The position numbers and the translations under genes were made by a program. Positions 53,197 through 63,655 of a DNA stretch of 64,000 bases are shown piece after piece (within the stretch, counting starts at the first letter, position 1; every line of letters begins with the position of its first letter). The notes under the pieces were generated by a model, which saw only the letters and a program-made list of their open reading frames with translations, ran no database searches and was not told the origin of the DNA. This DNA is from Ensifer sp. IC4062 (GTDB lineage: Bacteria > Pseudomonadota > Alphaproteobacteria > Rhizobiales > Rhizobiaceae): assembly GCF_020193575.1 (NCBI RefSeq), contig NZ_JADYVD010000012.1, positions 62,001 through 126,000 of the forward strand, written 5' to 3'.

Positions 53197-54133
53197 TCTC
53201 GTCGCCAACAACAGCATGGTTACCGAGCACGAGGAGGTTCCCGACAGGATCACTGTCGGTCCGAGCGGGCCCAAGCCGCGCCGGACGCTCTCCCGCCGCA
53301 ACATCGTCGTATACGGCACGTTGATCGTGGTCGCTCTCTACTATCTGCTGCCGCTCTACGTGATGTTCATGACGTCCCTCAAGGGCATGCCGGAAATCCG
53401 CGTCGGCAACATCTTCGCGCCCCCGGTCGAAATCACCTTCGAGCCCTGGGTAAAGGCCTGGGCCCAGGCTTGCACCGGCCTCAATTGCGACGGGCTTTCG
53501 CGCGGCTTCTGGAATTCGGTGCGCATCACCGTTCCCTCGGTGATCATATCGATCGCAATTGCCTCGGTGAACGGCTACGCGCTCGCCAACTGGCGCTTCA
53601 AAGGGGCCGACCTGTTTTTCACCATCCTCATCGTCGGCGCCTTCATCCCCTATCAGGTGATGATCTATCCGATCGTGATCGTGCTCAGAGAAATGGGCGT
53701 TTACGGCACGCTGACCGGTCTCATCATCGTGCATACGATCTTCGGCATGCCGATCCTGACGCTCCTGTTCCGCAACTATTTCGCCGGCTTGCCCGAGGAG
53801 CTCTTCAAGGCGGCGCGCGTCGACGGCGCCGGGTTCTGGACGATCTACCTCAAGATCATGCTGCCGATGTCGCTGCCGATCTTCGTTGTTGCGATGATCC
53901 TTCAGGTGACCGGCATCTGGAACGACTTCCTGTTCGGTGTGGTTTTCACCCGACCGGAGTACTACCCGATGACCGTGCAGCTCAACAACATCGTCAACTC
54001 GGTGCAGGGCGTGAAGGAATACAACGTCAACATGGCGGCGACGCTGCTGACCGGCCTCGTGCCGTTGACGATCTACTTCATCTCGGGCCGGCTGTTCGTG
54101 CGCGGCATCGCCGCCGGCGCAGTGAAAGGATAA
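53189..54133 (+). CDS. Sugar ABC transporter permease (MalG type)
   Basis: 314 residues from GTG 53189, with GGAGGAGG upstream. Soluble ~35-residue N-terminus, then six membrane segments. EAA loop: ELFKAARVDGAGFWTIYLKI, then MLPMSLPIF. An insertion with two Cys (QACTGLNCDGLSRG) lies in the first periplasmic loop. Followed after six bases by the ATPase gene. Confidence 0.93.
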   Translation: MLNLVANNSMVTEHEEVPDRITVGPSGPKPRRTLSRRNIVVYGTLIVVALYYLLPLYVMFMTSLKGMPEIRVGNIFAPPVEITFEPWVKAWAQACTGLNCDGLSRGFWNSVRITVPSVIISIAIASVNGYALANWRFKGADLFFTILIVGAFIPYQVMIYPIVIVLREMGVYGTLTGLIIVHTIFGMPILTLLFRNYFAGLPEELFKAARVDGAGFWTIYLKIMLPMSLPIFVVAMILQVTGIWNDFLFGVVFTRPEYYPMTVQLNNIVNSVQGVKEYNVNMAATLLTGLVPLTIYFISGRLFVRGIAAGAVKG

Positions 54134-54139
54134 GCAAGC

Positions 54140-55225
54140 ATGACCAGTGTTTCAGTCAGGGACCTGTCGCTGAACTTCGGCGCCATCACCGTTCTCGACA
54201 AGCTCAACCTCGACATCAATCATGGCGAATTCCTTGTCCTGCTCGGCTCGTCCGGATGCGGCAAGTCCACGCTTTTGAACTGCATCGCCGGCCTGCTTGA
54301 CGTTTCGGAAGGACAGATCTTCATCAAAGACCGCAATGTCACATGGGAGGAGCCGAAGGACCGAGGGATCGGCATGGTGTTCCAGTCCTACGCGCTCTAC
54401 CCGCAGATGTCGGTCGAGAAGAACCTTTCCTTCGGGCTACAGGTTGCCAGGGTGCCGCAAGCCGAAATCGACAAGCGTGTCGCGCGGGCTGCGGAAATCC
54501 TGCAGATCCAGCCGCTTCTAAAGCGCAAGCCGGCTGAACTTTCCGGCGGGCAGCGCCAGCGCGTGGCGATCGGCCGCGCACTTGTGCGCGATGTCGATGT
54601 CTTCCTCTTCGACGAGCCCTTGTCGAACCTTGACGCCAAGCTGCGCTCGGAACTGCGCGTCGAGATCAAGCGACTGCACCAGTCGCTGAAAAACACGATG
54701 ATCTATGTCACGCACGACCAGATCGAAGCGTTGACGCTCGCCGACCGCATCGCCGTCATGAAGGGCGGCGTCATCCAGCAGCTCGCCGATCCGATGACGA
54801 TCTACAACGCGCCGGAGAACCTCTTCGTCGCCGGCTTCATCGGTTCGCCATCGATGAATTTCTTCCGCGGCGAGGTCGCCGCCAAGGACGGCCGCAGCTT
54901 CGTGCAGGTCGGCGGTGTTGCCTTCGACGTCACGGGCTATCCGGCGCGCACAGGGTTGCAGCCGGGGCAGAAAGTCGTGCTTGGGCTCCGGCCGGAGCAT
55001 GTCAAGATCGATGAGGCCGGGGCGGGGGACGCTGCACATCAGGCCGTCGTCGACATCGAAGAGCCGATGGGTGCCGACAACCTCTTGTGGCTGACCTTGG
55101 CCGGTCAATCGATGTCCGTGCGCATCGCCGGCCAGCGGCGCTACAAGCCCGGCACGGCCGTGCGCCTTTCTTTCGACATGGGGGTCGCCTCGATCTTCGA
55201 CGCTGCCAGCGAAAACCGTCTTTAA
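54140..55225 (+). CDS. Sugar ABC transporter ATP-binding protein (MalK/UgpC type)
   Basis: 361 residues. Walker A LLGSSGCGKSTLLN, Q-loop MVFQSYALYPQMSVEKNLSF, signature LSGGQRQRVAIGRALVRD, Walker B VFLFDEPLSNLDAKLR and H-loop VTHDQIEAL. C-terminal MalK-type OB/TOBE regulatory domain from about residue 240. Completes the importer (binding protein, two permeases, ATPase). Confidence 0.95.
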   Translation: MTSVSVRDLSLNFGAITVLDKLNLDINHGEFLVLLGSSGCGKSTLLNCIAGLLDVSEGQIFIKDRNVTWEEPKDRGIGMVFQSYALYPQMSVEKNLSFGLQVARVPQAEIDKRVARAAEILQIQPLLKRKPAELSGGQRQRVAIGRALVRDVDVFLFDEPLSNLDAKLRSELRVEIKRLHQSLKNTMIYVTHDQIEALTLADRIAVMKGGVIQQLADPMTIYNAPENLFVAGFIGSPSMNFFRGEVAAKDGRSFVQVGGVAFDVTGYPARTGLQPGQKVVLGLRPEHVKIDEAGAGDAAHQAVVDIEEPMGADNLLWLTLAGQSMSVRIAGQRRYKPGTAVRLSFDMGVASIFDAASENRL

Positions 55226-55318
55226 AAAGCGATATCGAGTCCGGGCGATGCCGTCCGGGCTTAAAACAAACGATAATGATGTCGGCCTCGACCGCCGGCC
55301 CATACATGGATTGAGGAA

Positions 55319-57793
55319 ATGCCCCCCGAAACCCTGAACCGCGACGCCATCCGCATTGATTTGTCCGGTGACTGGCTGCTCGCCTCGACGGACAACAGCC
55401 ACGCGCTCACCATTACGCTTCCAGGCGATGTACACAGCGCGTTGCAGCAGGCGGGCATCATCGCAGATCCCTATGCCGGCCGAAACGAGGCCGAGGTGCA
55501 ATGGGTCGCGGACAAGGACTGGGTTCTCGAGCGCACGGTCGTCGTAGATGCGGACGATCTGGACGGGTGCTGGTATCTCGATTTCGAAAGCATCGACACG
55601 ATTGCGTCTATCTTCGTCAACGATCGATTGGTGCTGCAGGCCGAAAACTGCTTTCGCCGCTATCGCCCCGACGTATCAAGTGCGCTTGTCGTCGGCGAGA
55701 ACCGCATCCGGGTCGTGCTGCATTCTTCGATTGCCGAGGGTGCGCGCCGGCAGCAGGCGCAGCCATTTTACGTGCCTTACCACGATGGAAATTCGCCGAT
55801 CGCCAACGGCAACATGCTGCGCAAGCCCCAGTGCCACTTCGGCTGGGACTGGAACATCGCCATCGCGCCGCTAGGCATCTATGGCTCGCTGGCACTTCGC
55901 CGGCTGGAGACGGCGCGCATCGAACACGTCACCACACGTCAGCTCTGGCTTACCGACGGCTCCGTTGATCTGCAGGTAACCGTGACGCTCTTTGCCCGCG
56001 ATCCCGGAATCGTACCCATTCATTTCGAGCTCGATGGCGTGCGGGAGCGTCTGGACTGCGCGGTCGCTGCCGGCGAGACCCGCATCACCCACGTCTTCAC
56101 GGTTACAAAGCCGAGATTATGGTGGCCGTCGGGCAGCGGCGAACAGGCGCTTTCCATCCTTAACGTCGAGCTGCCGGACGAGAGCGTGACGCGCCAGATC
56201 GGCTTCCGCACGATCGATCTCGTCACCGACAAGGACGAGGCGGGCAGCCGTTTTGCCTTCCGCATCAACGGCCGCGAGATCTTCTGCCGCGGAGCGAACT
56301 GGATCCCGGCGGATGCCCTGGTGTCACGTGTGACGCCGCAAGGGGTCGAGGACCTCCTGCTATCGGCCGTTGATGCCAATATGAACATGATCCGCGTCTG
56401 GGGCGGTGGCTTCTACGAGCCAGACTGGTTCTACGATCTCTGCGACCGGCTGGGACTGCTTGTCTGGCAGGACTTCATGTTCGCCTGCAATCTCTATCCC
56501 TCGACGCCGGACTTCCTCGACAATGTCGCGGCCGAGGTGGACCATCAGGTCAAGCGTCTGTCGTCCCACCCGTCGATTGCGATTTGGTGCGGGGACAACG
56601 AGCTTGTCGGCGCGCTCACCTGGTTCGAGGAAAGCCGCAAGGATCGCGACCGTTACCTCGTCGCTTATGACCGGCTGAACCGTACGGTCGAGACGGCGAT
56701 GAAGTCAGCCTGCCCGGAAGCGATCTGGTGGCCTTCGAGCCCGTCCGTCGGCTACCTCAATTTCGGCGATGCCTGGCATGCGGACGGTGCGGGCGACATG
56801 CACTACTGGTCCGTCTGGCACGAGAACAAGTCTTTCGACAATTATCGTACCGTCCGCCCGCGCTTCTGCTCGGAATTCGGTTTTCAGTCCTACACCTCGA
56901 TGCCGGTCGTCCGGCAATTCGCCGAGGCGCGCGATCTCAACATCGCCTCGCCGGTGATGGAGGCGCATCAGAAGAATGTCGGCGGCAACGAGCGGATCGC
57001 CGGGACCATGTTCCGCTATTTCCGCTTTCCGAGGGATTTCCCGAGCTTCGTCTATCTGAGCCAGATCCAGCAGGGGCTCGCGATCCGCACTGCCGTCGAC
57101 TACTGGCGGTCGCTGAAGCCGCACTGTATGGGGACGCTTTATTGGCAGCTCAACGACACGTGGCCCGTCGCCTCCTGGTCCAGCCTGGATTATGGCGGCC
57201 ACTGGAAGGCCATGCACTATATGGCCCGGCGCTTCTTCCAGCCGGTTGCCGTTGCCGCCATTCCTTCCGCGGACGGGAAGGAAATCACCTTCTCGATGGT
57301 GAACGACACGGCCGAGACGGTGACAATCGAACTCCAGACATTCCTCGTTTCACTGGACGGCGAGCGTCGCCCGCTGGCAGCGGCCGCGGGTTCCTGTGCA
57401 CCGGACCGTGCCGTCACGCTCGTCACCATCGCGAGCGACGACGTTCCGGATGGAATGTTGCTCTTCTGGTCGTTCGAAGCCTCCAACGGCATGTGCGGCG
57501 AGGGGCATCATGTCCAGGACACCTATAAGGCGCTCGATCTTTCCCCATCCGGCCTGACACTGGAGACCGTGCCGCGACTGGACGGCGCCTTCGATGTGAT
57601 TGTCGCAGCGAGCGGTCTCGCGCTGCACGTGATGGTCGAGGGGGATGTCGAAGGGCGCTATTCCGACAACGCCTTCGACCTGACCGCCGGCGAGACGAAG
57701 GTGATCCGCTACACACCGAAGGCGCCACTCGCCGAAGGCATCGTCCCGAGCTTCAGCGCCTATGACCTCGAATCTTGTCAGGGAAAGGGGTGA
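55319..57793 (+). CDS. Beta-mannosidase, glycoside hydrolase family 2
   Basis: 824 residues, no signal peptide, so cytosolic. GH2 layout: jelly-roll sugar-binding domain (~1-190), Ig-like domain (~190-290), TIM barrel (~290-600) and C-terminal Ig-like domains. The acid/base Glu is in IWCGDNELVGA and the nucleophile Glu is in RFCSEFGFQSYTSMP; RGANWIPADAL and DLCDRLGLLVWQDFMFACNL are typical of family 2 beta-mannosidases. It would release mannose from imported beta-mannosides. Runs into the isomerase gene with a five-base gap. Confidence 0.92.
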   Translation: MPPETLNRDAIRIDLSGDWLLASTDNSHALTITLPGDVHSALQQAGIIADPYAGRNEAEVQWVADKDWVLERTVVVDADDLDGCWYLDFESIDTIASIFVNDRLVLQAENCFRRYRPDVSSALVVGENRIRVVLHSSIAEGARRQQAQPFYVPYHDGNSPIANGNMLRKPQCHFGWDWNIAIAPLGIYGSLALRRLETARIEHVTTRQLWLTDGSVDLQVTVTLFARDPGIVPIHFELDGVRERLDCAVAAGETRITHVFTVTKPRLWWPSGSGEQALSILNVELPDESVTRQIGFRTIDLVTDKDEAGSRFAFRINGREIFCRGANWIPADALVSRVTPQGVEDLLLSAVDANMNMIRVWGGGFYEPDWFYDLCDRLGLLVWQDFMFACNLYPSTPDFLDNVAAEVDHQVKRLSSHPSIAIWCGDNELVGALTWFEESRKDRDRYLVAYDRLNRTVETAMKSACPEAIWWPSSPSVGYLNFGDAWHADGAGDMHYWSVWHENKSFDNYRTVRPRFCSEFGFQSYTSMPVVRQFAEARDLNIASPVMEAHQKNVGGNERIAGTMFRYFRFPRDFPSFVYLSQIQQGLAIRTAVDYWRSLKPHCMGTLYWQLNDTWPVASWSSLDYGGHWKAMHYMARRFFQPVAVAAIPSADGKEITFSMVNDTAETVTIELQTFLVSLDGERRPLAAAAGSCAPDRAVTLVTIASDDVPDGMLLFWSFEASNGMCGEGHHVQDTYKALDLSPSGLTLETVPRLDGAFDVIVAASGLALHVMVEGDVEGRYSDNAFDLTAGETKVIRYTPKAPLAEGIVPSFSAYDLESCQGKG

Positions 57794-57798
57794 GCCGG

Positions 57799-58497
57799 AT
57801 GAAACGCAGCCACGTCAACGAGGTGATCCGCGAAAGTGACGCCTTCATGCGCAGCCACGGCTTCGTGCTGCCGCCCTTTGCCTACTGGTCGCCGGAGGAA
57901 TTGCAGACGCGCGTCGCGACCGACAGCCCAACGATTTTGGAGGCGCGGCTCGGCTGGGACATTACCGACTACGGCAAGGGCCGTTTCAATGAATTCGGCC
58001 TCGTCCTTTTCACCTTGAGGAACGGTGCCGCGGCCAATCTCGGCACCGGCAAGGGCATGGTCTATGCCGAGAAGCTGATGATCACGCGCGCCGGCCAGGT
58101 CAATCCGCTGCACCGTCATGCGGTGAAGACTGAGGACATCATCAATCGCGGCGGCGGCACGCTGGTACTGGAGATGTACAACTCGCTGCCGGACGGCTCA
58201 GTCGACGAGGAAAGCGACGTCGAAGTGGCGTGCGACGCGCGCCTGCGCCGGCAGAAGGCGGGCGACCTCCTGAAGCTTGAACCCGGCGAGAGCGTCACTT
58301 TGCTGCCCGGAAACTGGCATGCCTTTTGGGCGGAGGGAGGCGACGTGTTGATGGGCGAAGTTTCGACCGTCAACGACGATCTTACCGACAACTATTTTCG
58401 CGAGCCGGTGGGCCGCTTTTCCGTAATCGAGGAGGACGAGCATCCGCTCCACCTGCTCGTGTCGGACTACGACACCTGGCTGAAGGCAACAGGGTGA
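57799..58497 (+). CDS. D-lyxose/D-mannose ketol-isomerase family enzyme
   Basis: 232 residues, a cupin-fold sugar isomerase. Metal-binding residues are visible in NPLHRHAVKTEDIINRGGGT (His, His, Glu) and in LLPGNWHAFWAEGGD (His). Family members interconvert D-lyxose/D-xylulose and D-mannose/D-fructose. Directly after beta-mannosidase, conversion of mannose to fructose is the natural reading. ATG 57799 is used rather than the frame start at 57775 inside the previous gene. Confidence 0.88.
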   Translation: MKRSHVNEVIRESDAFMRSHGFVLPPFAYWSPEELQTRVATDSPTILEARLGWDITDYGKGRFNEFGLVLFTLRNGAAANLGTGKGMVYAEKLMITRAGQVNPLHRHAVKTEDIINRGGGTLVLEMYNSLPDGSVDEESDVEVACDARLRRQKAGDLLKLEPGESVTLLPGNWHAFWAEGGDVLMGEVSTVNDDLTDNYFREPVGRFSVIEEDEHPLHLLVSDYDTWLKATG

Positions 58498-58555
58498 AAC
58501 GCCCGAACCTGCTCCCCAACAATCATTCCTGCGCACTCAACGAGGAGAACTTTTG

Positions 58556-59317
58556 ATGAAAGACGTCAGTTTCCAACTCTACAGCGCCCGCAATTTTCCG
58601 CCGCTTGCCGACGTGCTCGCGGCCGTCGGCAAGGCCGGCTATACCCAGGTCGAGGGCTACGGCGCGCTTTACGCATCGCTGAGCGACGAAGAGGTCGCTG
58701 ATTTCAGGCGCGGTCTCGAACGCAACGGCGTCAGCATGCCAACCGCGCATTTCGGCATCGATATGCTCGAGCAGGAGCCGGCGCGGGTGCTAAGGATCGC
58801 CGATGCGCTCGGCATCCGTGCAATCTACTGCCCTTACCTGATGCCGGACCAGCGCCCGAGCGACGCGGCCGGCTGGCGCGCCTTTGGTGCGCGGCTGCAA
58901 GCGGCGGGCAACCCTTTCCGGGACGCGGGCCTCGACTTCGGCTGGCACAACCACGACTTCGAATTTCATGCCCTCGCAGATGGCTCCATACCGCTGGACC
59001 ACATTTTCGCCGGCGGTCCGGATCTTTCCTGGGAAGCGGATATCGCGTGGATCGTGCGCGGCGGCGCCGATCCCTTCGTCTGGATCGCGAAATATGGCAG
59101 CCGTATCACTGCCGTCCACGTCAAGGACATCGCGCCCAAGGGTGAAAAGACGGATGAGGACGGCTGGGCCGATGTCGGCCACGGCACGATCGACTGGCAG
59201 GGAGTCGTAAGGGCGCTCTCCGCGACGTCGGTAAAATATTTCATCGCCGAACACGACAACCCCAGCGACTTCCGGCGCTTTGCTGAACGTTCGCTGGCTT
59301 CCATCCAATCCTATTGA
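58556..59317 (+). CDS. Sugar phosphate isomerase/epimerase (xylose isomerase-like barrel)
   Basis: 253 residues, AP endonuclease family 2/TIM-barrel. SFQLYSARNFPPLADVLAAV, GWHNHDFEFHALADG, ITAVHVKDIAPKGEKTDEDG, WADVGHGTIDW carry the metal-binding His/Asp/Glu set of the family. ATG 58556 is behind CGAGGAG. The end overlaps an early start of the next gene, so the two are coupled. Sugar substrate unknown. Confidence 0.88.
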   Translation: MKDVSFQLYSARNFPPLADVLAAVGKAGYTQVEGYGALYASLSDEEVADFRRGLERNGVSMPTAHFGIDMLEQEPARVLRIADALGIRAIYCPYLMPDQRPSDAAGWRAFGARLQAAGNPFRDAGLDFGWHNHDFEFHALADGSIPLDHIFAGGPDLSWEADIAWIVRGGADPFVWIAKYGSRITAVHVKDIAPKGEKTDEDGWADVGHGTIDWQGVVRALSATSVKYFIAEHDNPSDFRRFAERSLASIQSY

Positions 59318-59331
59318 GTGACGGAAAGAAC

Positions 59332-60468
59332 ATGAAGATGAAGGAACTTGGCGTCGGTATCATTGGATGCGGCAACATCTCCACCACCTATTTCAAGCTC
59401 GCGCCTCTCTTCAAGGGCATCAGGATGGTCGCCTGCGCCGACATCAACCCGGCGGCGGCCGAGGGGCGGGGCGCCGAATATGACGTGACGGCGCAGAGCA
59501 TCGAGGCGCTGCTGGCCAATCCGGAAGTGGACATCATCGTCAATCTGACCATCCCGGATGCGCATTTTCCCGTGTCGAAGGTAATCCTCGAAGCCGGAAA
59601 GCATGTCTATTCCGAAAAGCCCCTGGTGCTGACTCTGGAGCAGGGTGAGGAACTCAGGGCGATCGCCAAGGTGAAAGGACTTACGGTCGGCTGTGCACCG
59701 GATACCTTCCTCGGCGGCGCGCACCAGCTCGCCCGCGACTACATCGACGCCGGCAAGATCGGTCGGATTACATCGGGAACCTGCCACGTCATGAGCCCCG
59801 GCATGGAGATGTGGCATCCGAACCCGGATTTCTTCTTCCTGCCGGGTGGCGGTCCGGTACTCGATCTCGGACCTTACTACATCGCCAACCTCATCAACCT
59901 GATCGGCCCGGTTAAGCGCGTCGCGGCGCTTTCCTCGATGGCGAACGAGACCCGCACCATCACCAGCGCGCCGCGCAATGGTGAAGTCATCCCGGTTAAG
60001 ACGCCGACCAACATCCATGCGCTGCTCGAATTCCAGAACGGCGCAACGATCACGCTTTCGGCAAGCTGGGATGTCTGGTCGCACCGCCACGCCAACATGG
60101 AGCTCTATGGCACCGAAGGATCGCTGTTCGTACCGGATCCAAACTTCTTCGGTGGTCCAGTCGAGGCGAGCGGGCGCGACAAGAACATCCAGACCCTCGA
60201 AATGTGGGACCATCCCTTTGCGGTCAACAATTGGGATCACCCGGCGGGCCCGATCGCCAATTACCGAACGGCCGGTCTCGCCGACATGGCCGACGCCATC
60301 CTCAACGGCCGCGACCCGCGCTGCTCGCTGGACCGCGCGCTCCACGGCGTCGACGTGATGGTGTCGATCCTGAAATCCGGCGAGGAGGGGCGGTTCGTGA
60401 CGCTTTCGACCACCTGCGCGCAGCCGGCCGCTCTCGGCATCGAAGAGGCGCAGGCGCTGCTGCGCTGA
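59332..60468 (+). CDS. Gfo/Idh/MocA-family sugar dehydrogenase
   Basis: 378 residues. NAD(P)-binding GVGIIGCGNISTTYFKLAPL, the family EKP motif in HVYSEKPLVLT and a C-terminal alpha/beta domain with GGPVLDLGPYYIANLINLIG. Start ATG 59332 behind GGAAAG; TTG 59314 is an alternative that would overlap the preceding stop. Probably oxidises or epimerises a sugar derived from the imported substrate. Confidence 0.9.
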   Translation: MKMKELGVGIIGCGNISTTYFKLAPLFKGIRMVACADINPAAAEGRGAEYDVTAQSIEALLANPEVDIIVNLTIPDAHFPVSKVILEAGKHVYSEKPLVLTLEQGEELRAIAKVKGLTVGCAPDTFLGGAHQLARDYIDAGKIGRITSGTCHVMSPGMEMWHPNPDFFFLPGGGPVLDLGPYYIANLINLIGPVKRVAALSSMANETRTITSAPRNGEVIPVKTPTNIHALLEFQNGATITLSASWDVWSHRHANMELYGTEGSLFVPDPNFFGGPVEASGRDKNIQTLEMWDHPFAVNNWDHPAGPIANYRTAGLADMADAILNGRDPRCSLDRALHGVDVMVSILKSGEEGRFVTLSTTCAQPAALGIEEAQALLR

Positions 60469-60473
60469 GCGAA

Positions 60474-60629
60474 CTCTCCCCAACCCCTCCCCACAAGGGG
60501 AGGGGCTTGGCGCCACGGCACGCGCCTGCCTATTTCTAACCTTTGCGTTCGGTCGATGTCGCTGGGACGGAGGAGGGAAGGTGCGGCAAGTTGAGCCCCT
60601 CCCTCTTGTGGGCAGGGGTTGCGGAAGGG
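60474..60629. repeat. Inverted repeat pair of low-complexity palindromes
   Basis: CTCCCCAACCCCTCCCCACA, then AGGGGAGGGGCTT (60474-60510) and, inverted, TTGAGCCCCTCCCTCTTGTG, then GGCAGGGGTTGCGG (60590-60629). Similar in style to family C but with a different sequence. Sits in the gap before the aldo-keto reductase gene. Confidence 0.65.
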
Positions 60630-60664
60630 TATCAAGCCTCATCCGAAACGAAGGAACGTCACAC

Positions 60665-61693
60665 ATGACCTGGCAACCGGCGGAGAGCCGATACGCGACG
60701 ATGAAATACAACCGCTGCGGCAGGAGCGGGCTGAAGCTGCCGGCGATCTCGCTCGGGCTCTGGCATAATTTCGGCGGCGACACGCCGCACGATCGCAAGG
60801 TCGACATGTGCCGTACGGCCTTCGATCTCGGCATTACACATTTTGATCTCGCCAACAACTACGGTCCCCCGCCCGGATCGGCGGAAACCGCGTTCGGCGA
60901 GATCATGCGCACCGACTTCGCCGGCCTGCGCGACGAACTGATTATCTCCTCCAAGGCCGGTTACGAGATGTGGCCGGGACCCTATGGCGAATGGGGCAGC
61001 CGCAAATATCTCATCGCTTCCTGCGACCAGAGCCTGAAGCGGATGGGCCTCGACTATGTCGACATCTTCTATTCTCACCGCTTCGATCCGGATACGCCAC
61101 TCGAGGAGACCTGCGGCGCACTCGACCATATCGTCCGCTCCGGCAGGGCGCTATATGTAGGCATCTCGTCCTACAACTCGCAGCGCACCCGCGAAGCGGC
61201 GGCGATCCTTAAGGATCTCGGCACGCCATGCCTGATTCACCAGCCGAGCTATTCCATGCTCAACCGCTGGGTCGAGGACGACGGGCTCGTCGATACGCTC
61301 GAAGATCTGGGCATCGGGTCGATCGTCTTCTCGCCGCTTGCCCAGGGCATGCTGACGACGAAGTATCTGAACGGGATCCCGGAAGACAGCCGCGCAGCCC
61401 AGAACCACTTCCTCAAGAGGGATTTCATCCGCCCGGCGATCATCGACAACATCCGCAAATTGAACAGCATCGCCGAACGTCGCGGCCAGACACTGGCGCA
61501 GATGGCGCTTGCCTGGGTGCTGCGCGGCGGCCGCATAACCTCGGCTCTGATCGGCGCGAGCCGCTCCGCACAAATCGTCGATTGCGTCAAAGCGCTCGAC
61601 AACGACAGCTTCACGGCGGAGGAACTGGCCGAGATCGATCTCTATGCGCGCGAGGCCGATGTCAACCTCTGGGCCAAGTCGGCCGAGCTCTGA
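60665..61693 (+). CDS. Aldo-keto reductase (YghZ/Kv-beta type)
   Basis: 342 residues from ATG 60665. LKLPAISLGLWHNFGGDTPH at the N-terminus; catalytic Asp/Tyr in ITHFDLANNYGPPPGSAE, Lys in ELIISSKAGYEMWPGPYGEW, then LKRMGLDYVDIFYSHRFDPD, and the NADP site TSALIGASRSAQI. Closest in style to E. coli YghZ, a glyceraldehyde 3-phosphate reductase. Probably last gene of the sugar operon, though the repeat pair lies between. Confidence 0.9.
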   Translation: MTWQPAESRYATMKYNRCGRSGLKLPAISLGLWHNFGGDTPHDRKVDMCRTAFDLGITHFDLANNYGPPPGSAETAFGEIMRTDFAGLRDELIISSKAGYEMWPGPYGEWGSRKYLIASCDQSLKRMGLDYVDIFYSHRFDPDTPLEETCGALDHIVRSGRALYVGISSYNSQRTREAAAILKDLGTPCLIHQPSYSMLNRWVEDDGLVDTLEDLGIGSIVFSPLAQGMLTTKYLNGIPEDSRAAQNHFLKRDFIRPAIIDNIRKLNSIAERRGQTLAQMALAWVLRGGRITSALIGASRSAQIVDCVKALDNDSFTAEELAEIDLYAREADVNLWAKSAEL

Positions 61694-61976
61694 ACTACGG
61701 CGAATTCGTTGATTTGCCTCGATTTTAGGCAATATTGATTATCTCCGGCGCCTTAGACAAAAGTCGAAGAGGGCGCCGGAAAACGGTCGCTGGACATGCA
61801 TTAGTGAATATGTATGGTGCAGTGGTGCCGGTCCCACGTGCAAGACGCTTTGCGTGCGCGCGGCTGGCAAAACGAGGAGGCATGAGCTCTCGACGCGCTC
61901 AGCGGACCGAGGAAAGGCTCAACGAACGGTGTCGCAGGCGCGCGATTGTGCCTGTAGCCGTCATGGCGGGAAATAG

Positions 61977-63092
<1,116 letters not shown>

Positions 63093-63123
63093 GCGGCTTC
63101 ATCATATCATCATCGAGTAATGG

Positions 63124-63155
63124 AAACCCCGGGGCTTGCTCCGGGGTTTTTCTTT
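63124..63155 (+). terminator. Rho-independent terminator after the TRAP binding protein
   Basis: AAACCCCGG (63124-63132) pairs with CCGGGGTTT (63141-63149), eight-base loop, then TTCTTTC. Confidence 0.85.
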
Positions 63156-63227
63156 CCCAGGGGGGTCGAAATACGGCATGCCATGCCAAGACAAGCTCGC
63201 GGGACTCATTCGCAACGACTGCATGTT

Positions 63228-63299
63228 TCGCCAAATCGCAGCCGATTAGGATAAAAACATGCAGCAATTCAAAGTGCTACGGCGCCCTTGGCGCGCCTG
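63228..63299 (+). repeat. Structured repeat (family B), partial copy
   Basis: AACATGCAGCAATTCAAAGT, then GCTACGGCGCCCTTGGCGCG. Matches the 16.0-kb copy over the central block; the first stem is degenerate and the last stem is shortened. Confidence 0.75.
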
Positions 63300-63348
63300 A
63301 CCACAGTACACGACAGCAGCTCAATTGGTTTGGCGGATGCTTTTTTCG

Positions 63349-63468
63349 CCCCCATTCCTGTGCTTGTCACAGGAGTCCAGCAGCGCCGCGTCTGCGGCGC
63401 GGAAGAAACTTTTCAGCCCAAGGACTTGGGCTGACTAGATTCCTGTGACAAGCACAGGAATGAGGACA
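63349..63468. repeat. Inverted pair of palindromic repeat (family A, locus 3)
   Basis: CCCATTCCTGTGCTTGTCAC, then AGGAGTCCAGCAGCGCCGCG, and, inverted, ATTCCTGTGACAAGCACAGG, then AATGAGGACAGG. The arms are only about 33 bases apart, the most compact of the three loci. Confidence 0.88.
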
Positions 63469-63574
63469 GGAGGAGATGCGTTACCGGACCGCAACCAACG
63501 AGGCAGAAGCTGACTACGTCGCGTACGGTAGCGTCTGAAAAGACGCGCCGCGCTGCAAGGGGCGATAGCAAACG

Positions 63575-63608
63575 GAAAAGGCCCGAATGCCACTTCGGCA
63601 TTCGGGCC
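63575..63608 (-). terminator. Rho-independent terminator of the TRAP large permease gene
   Basis: GGCCCGAATGCC (63580-63591) and GGCATTCGGGCC (63597-63608) form a perfect 12-bp stem with a five-base loop. On the minus strand it is followed by TTTTCC. Confidence 0.85.
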
Positions 63609-63655
63609 TCATTGTTGGCCGGCTTCCTTTGCGACTTTCAGGCCGGATTGCCGCG

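Larger units (their letters stand above)
63156..63574. other. Intergenic region with repeat families B and A
   Basis: About 420 bases between converging TRAP genes. It contains a family B copy (63228-63299, with CATGCAGCAATTCAAAGTGC) and a family A inverted pair (63349-63403 and 63437-63468). No gene seen. Confidence 0.75.

Noticed and set aside
61745-61781. TCCGGCGCC...GGCGCCGGA hairpin as terminator of the aldo-keto reductase gene
   Set aside because: The stem is good but the loop is long and no T-run follows on either strand; may be a chance palindrome or an mRNA structure.
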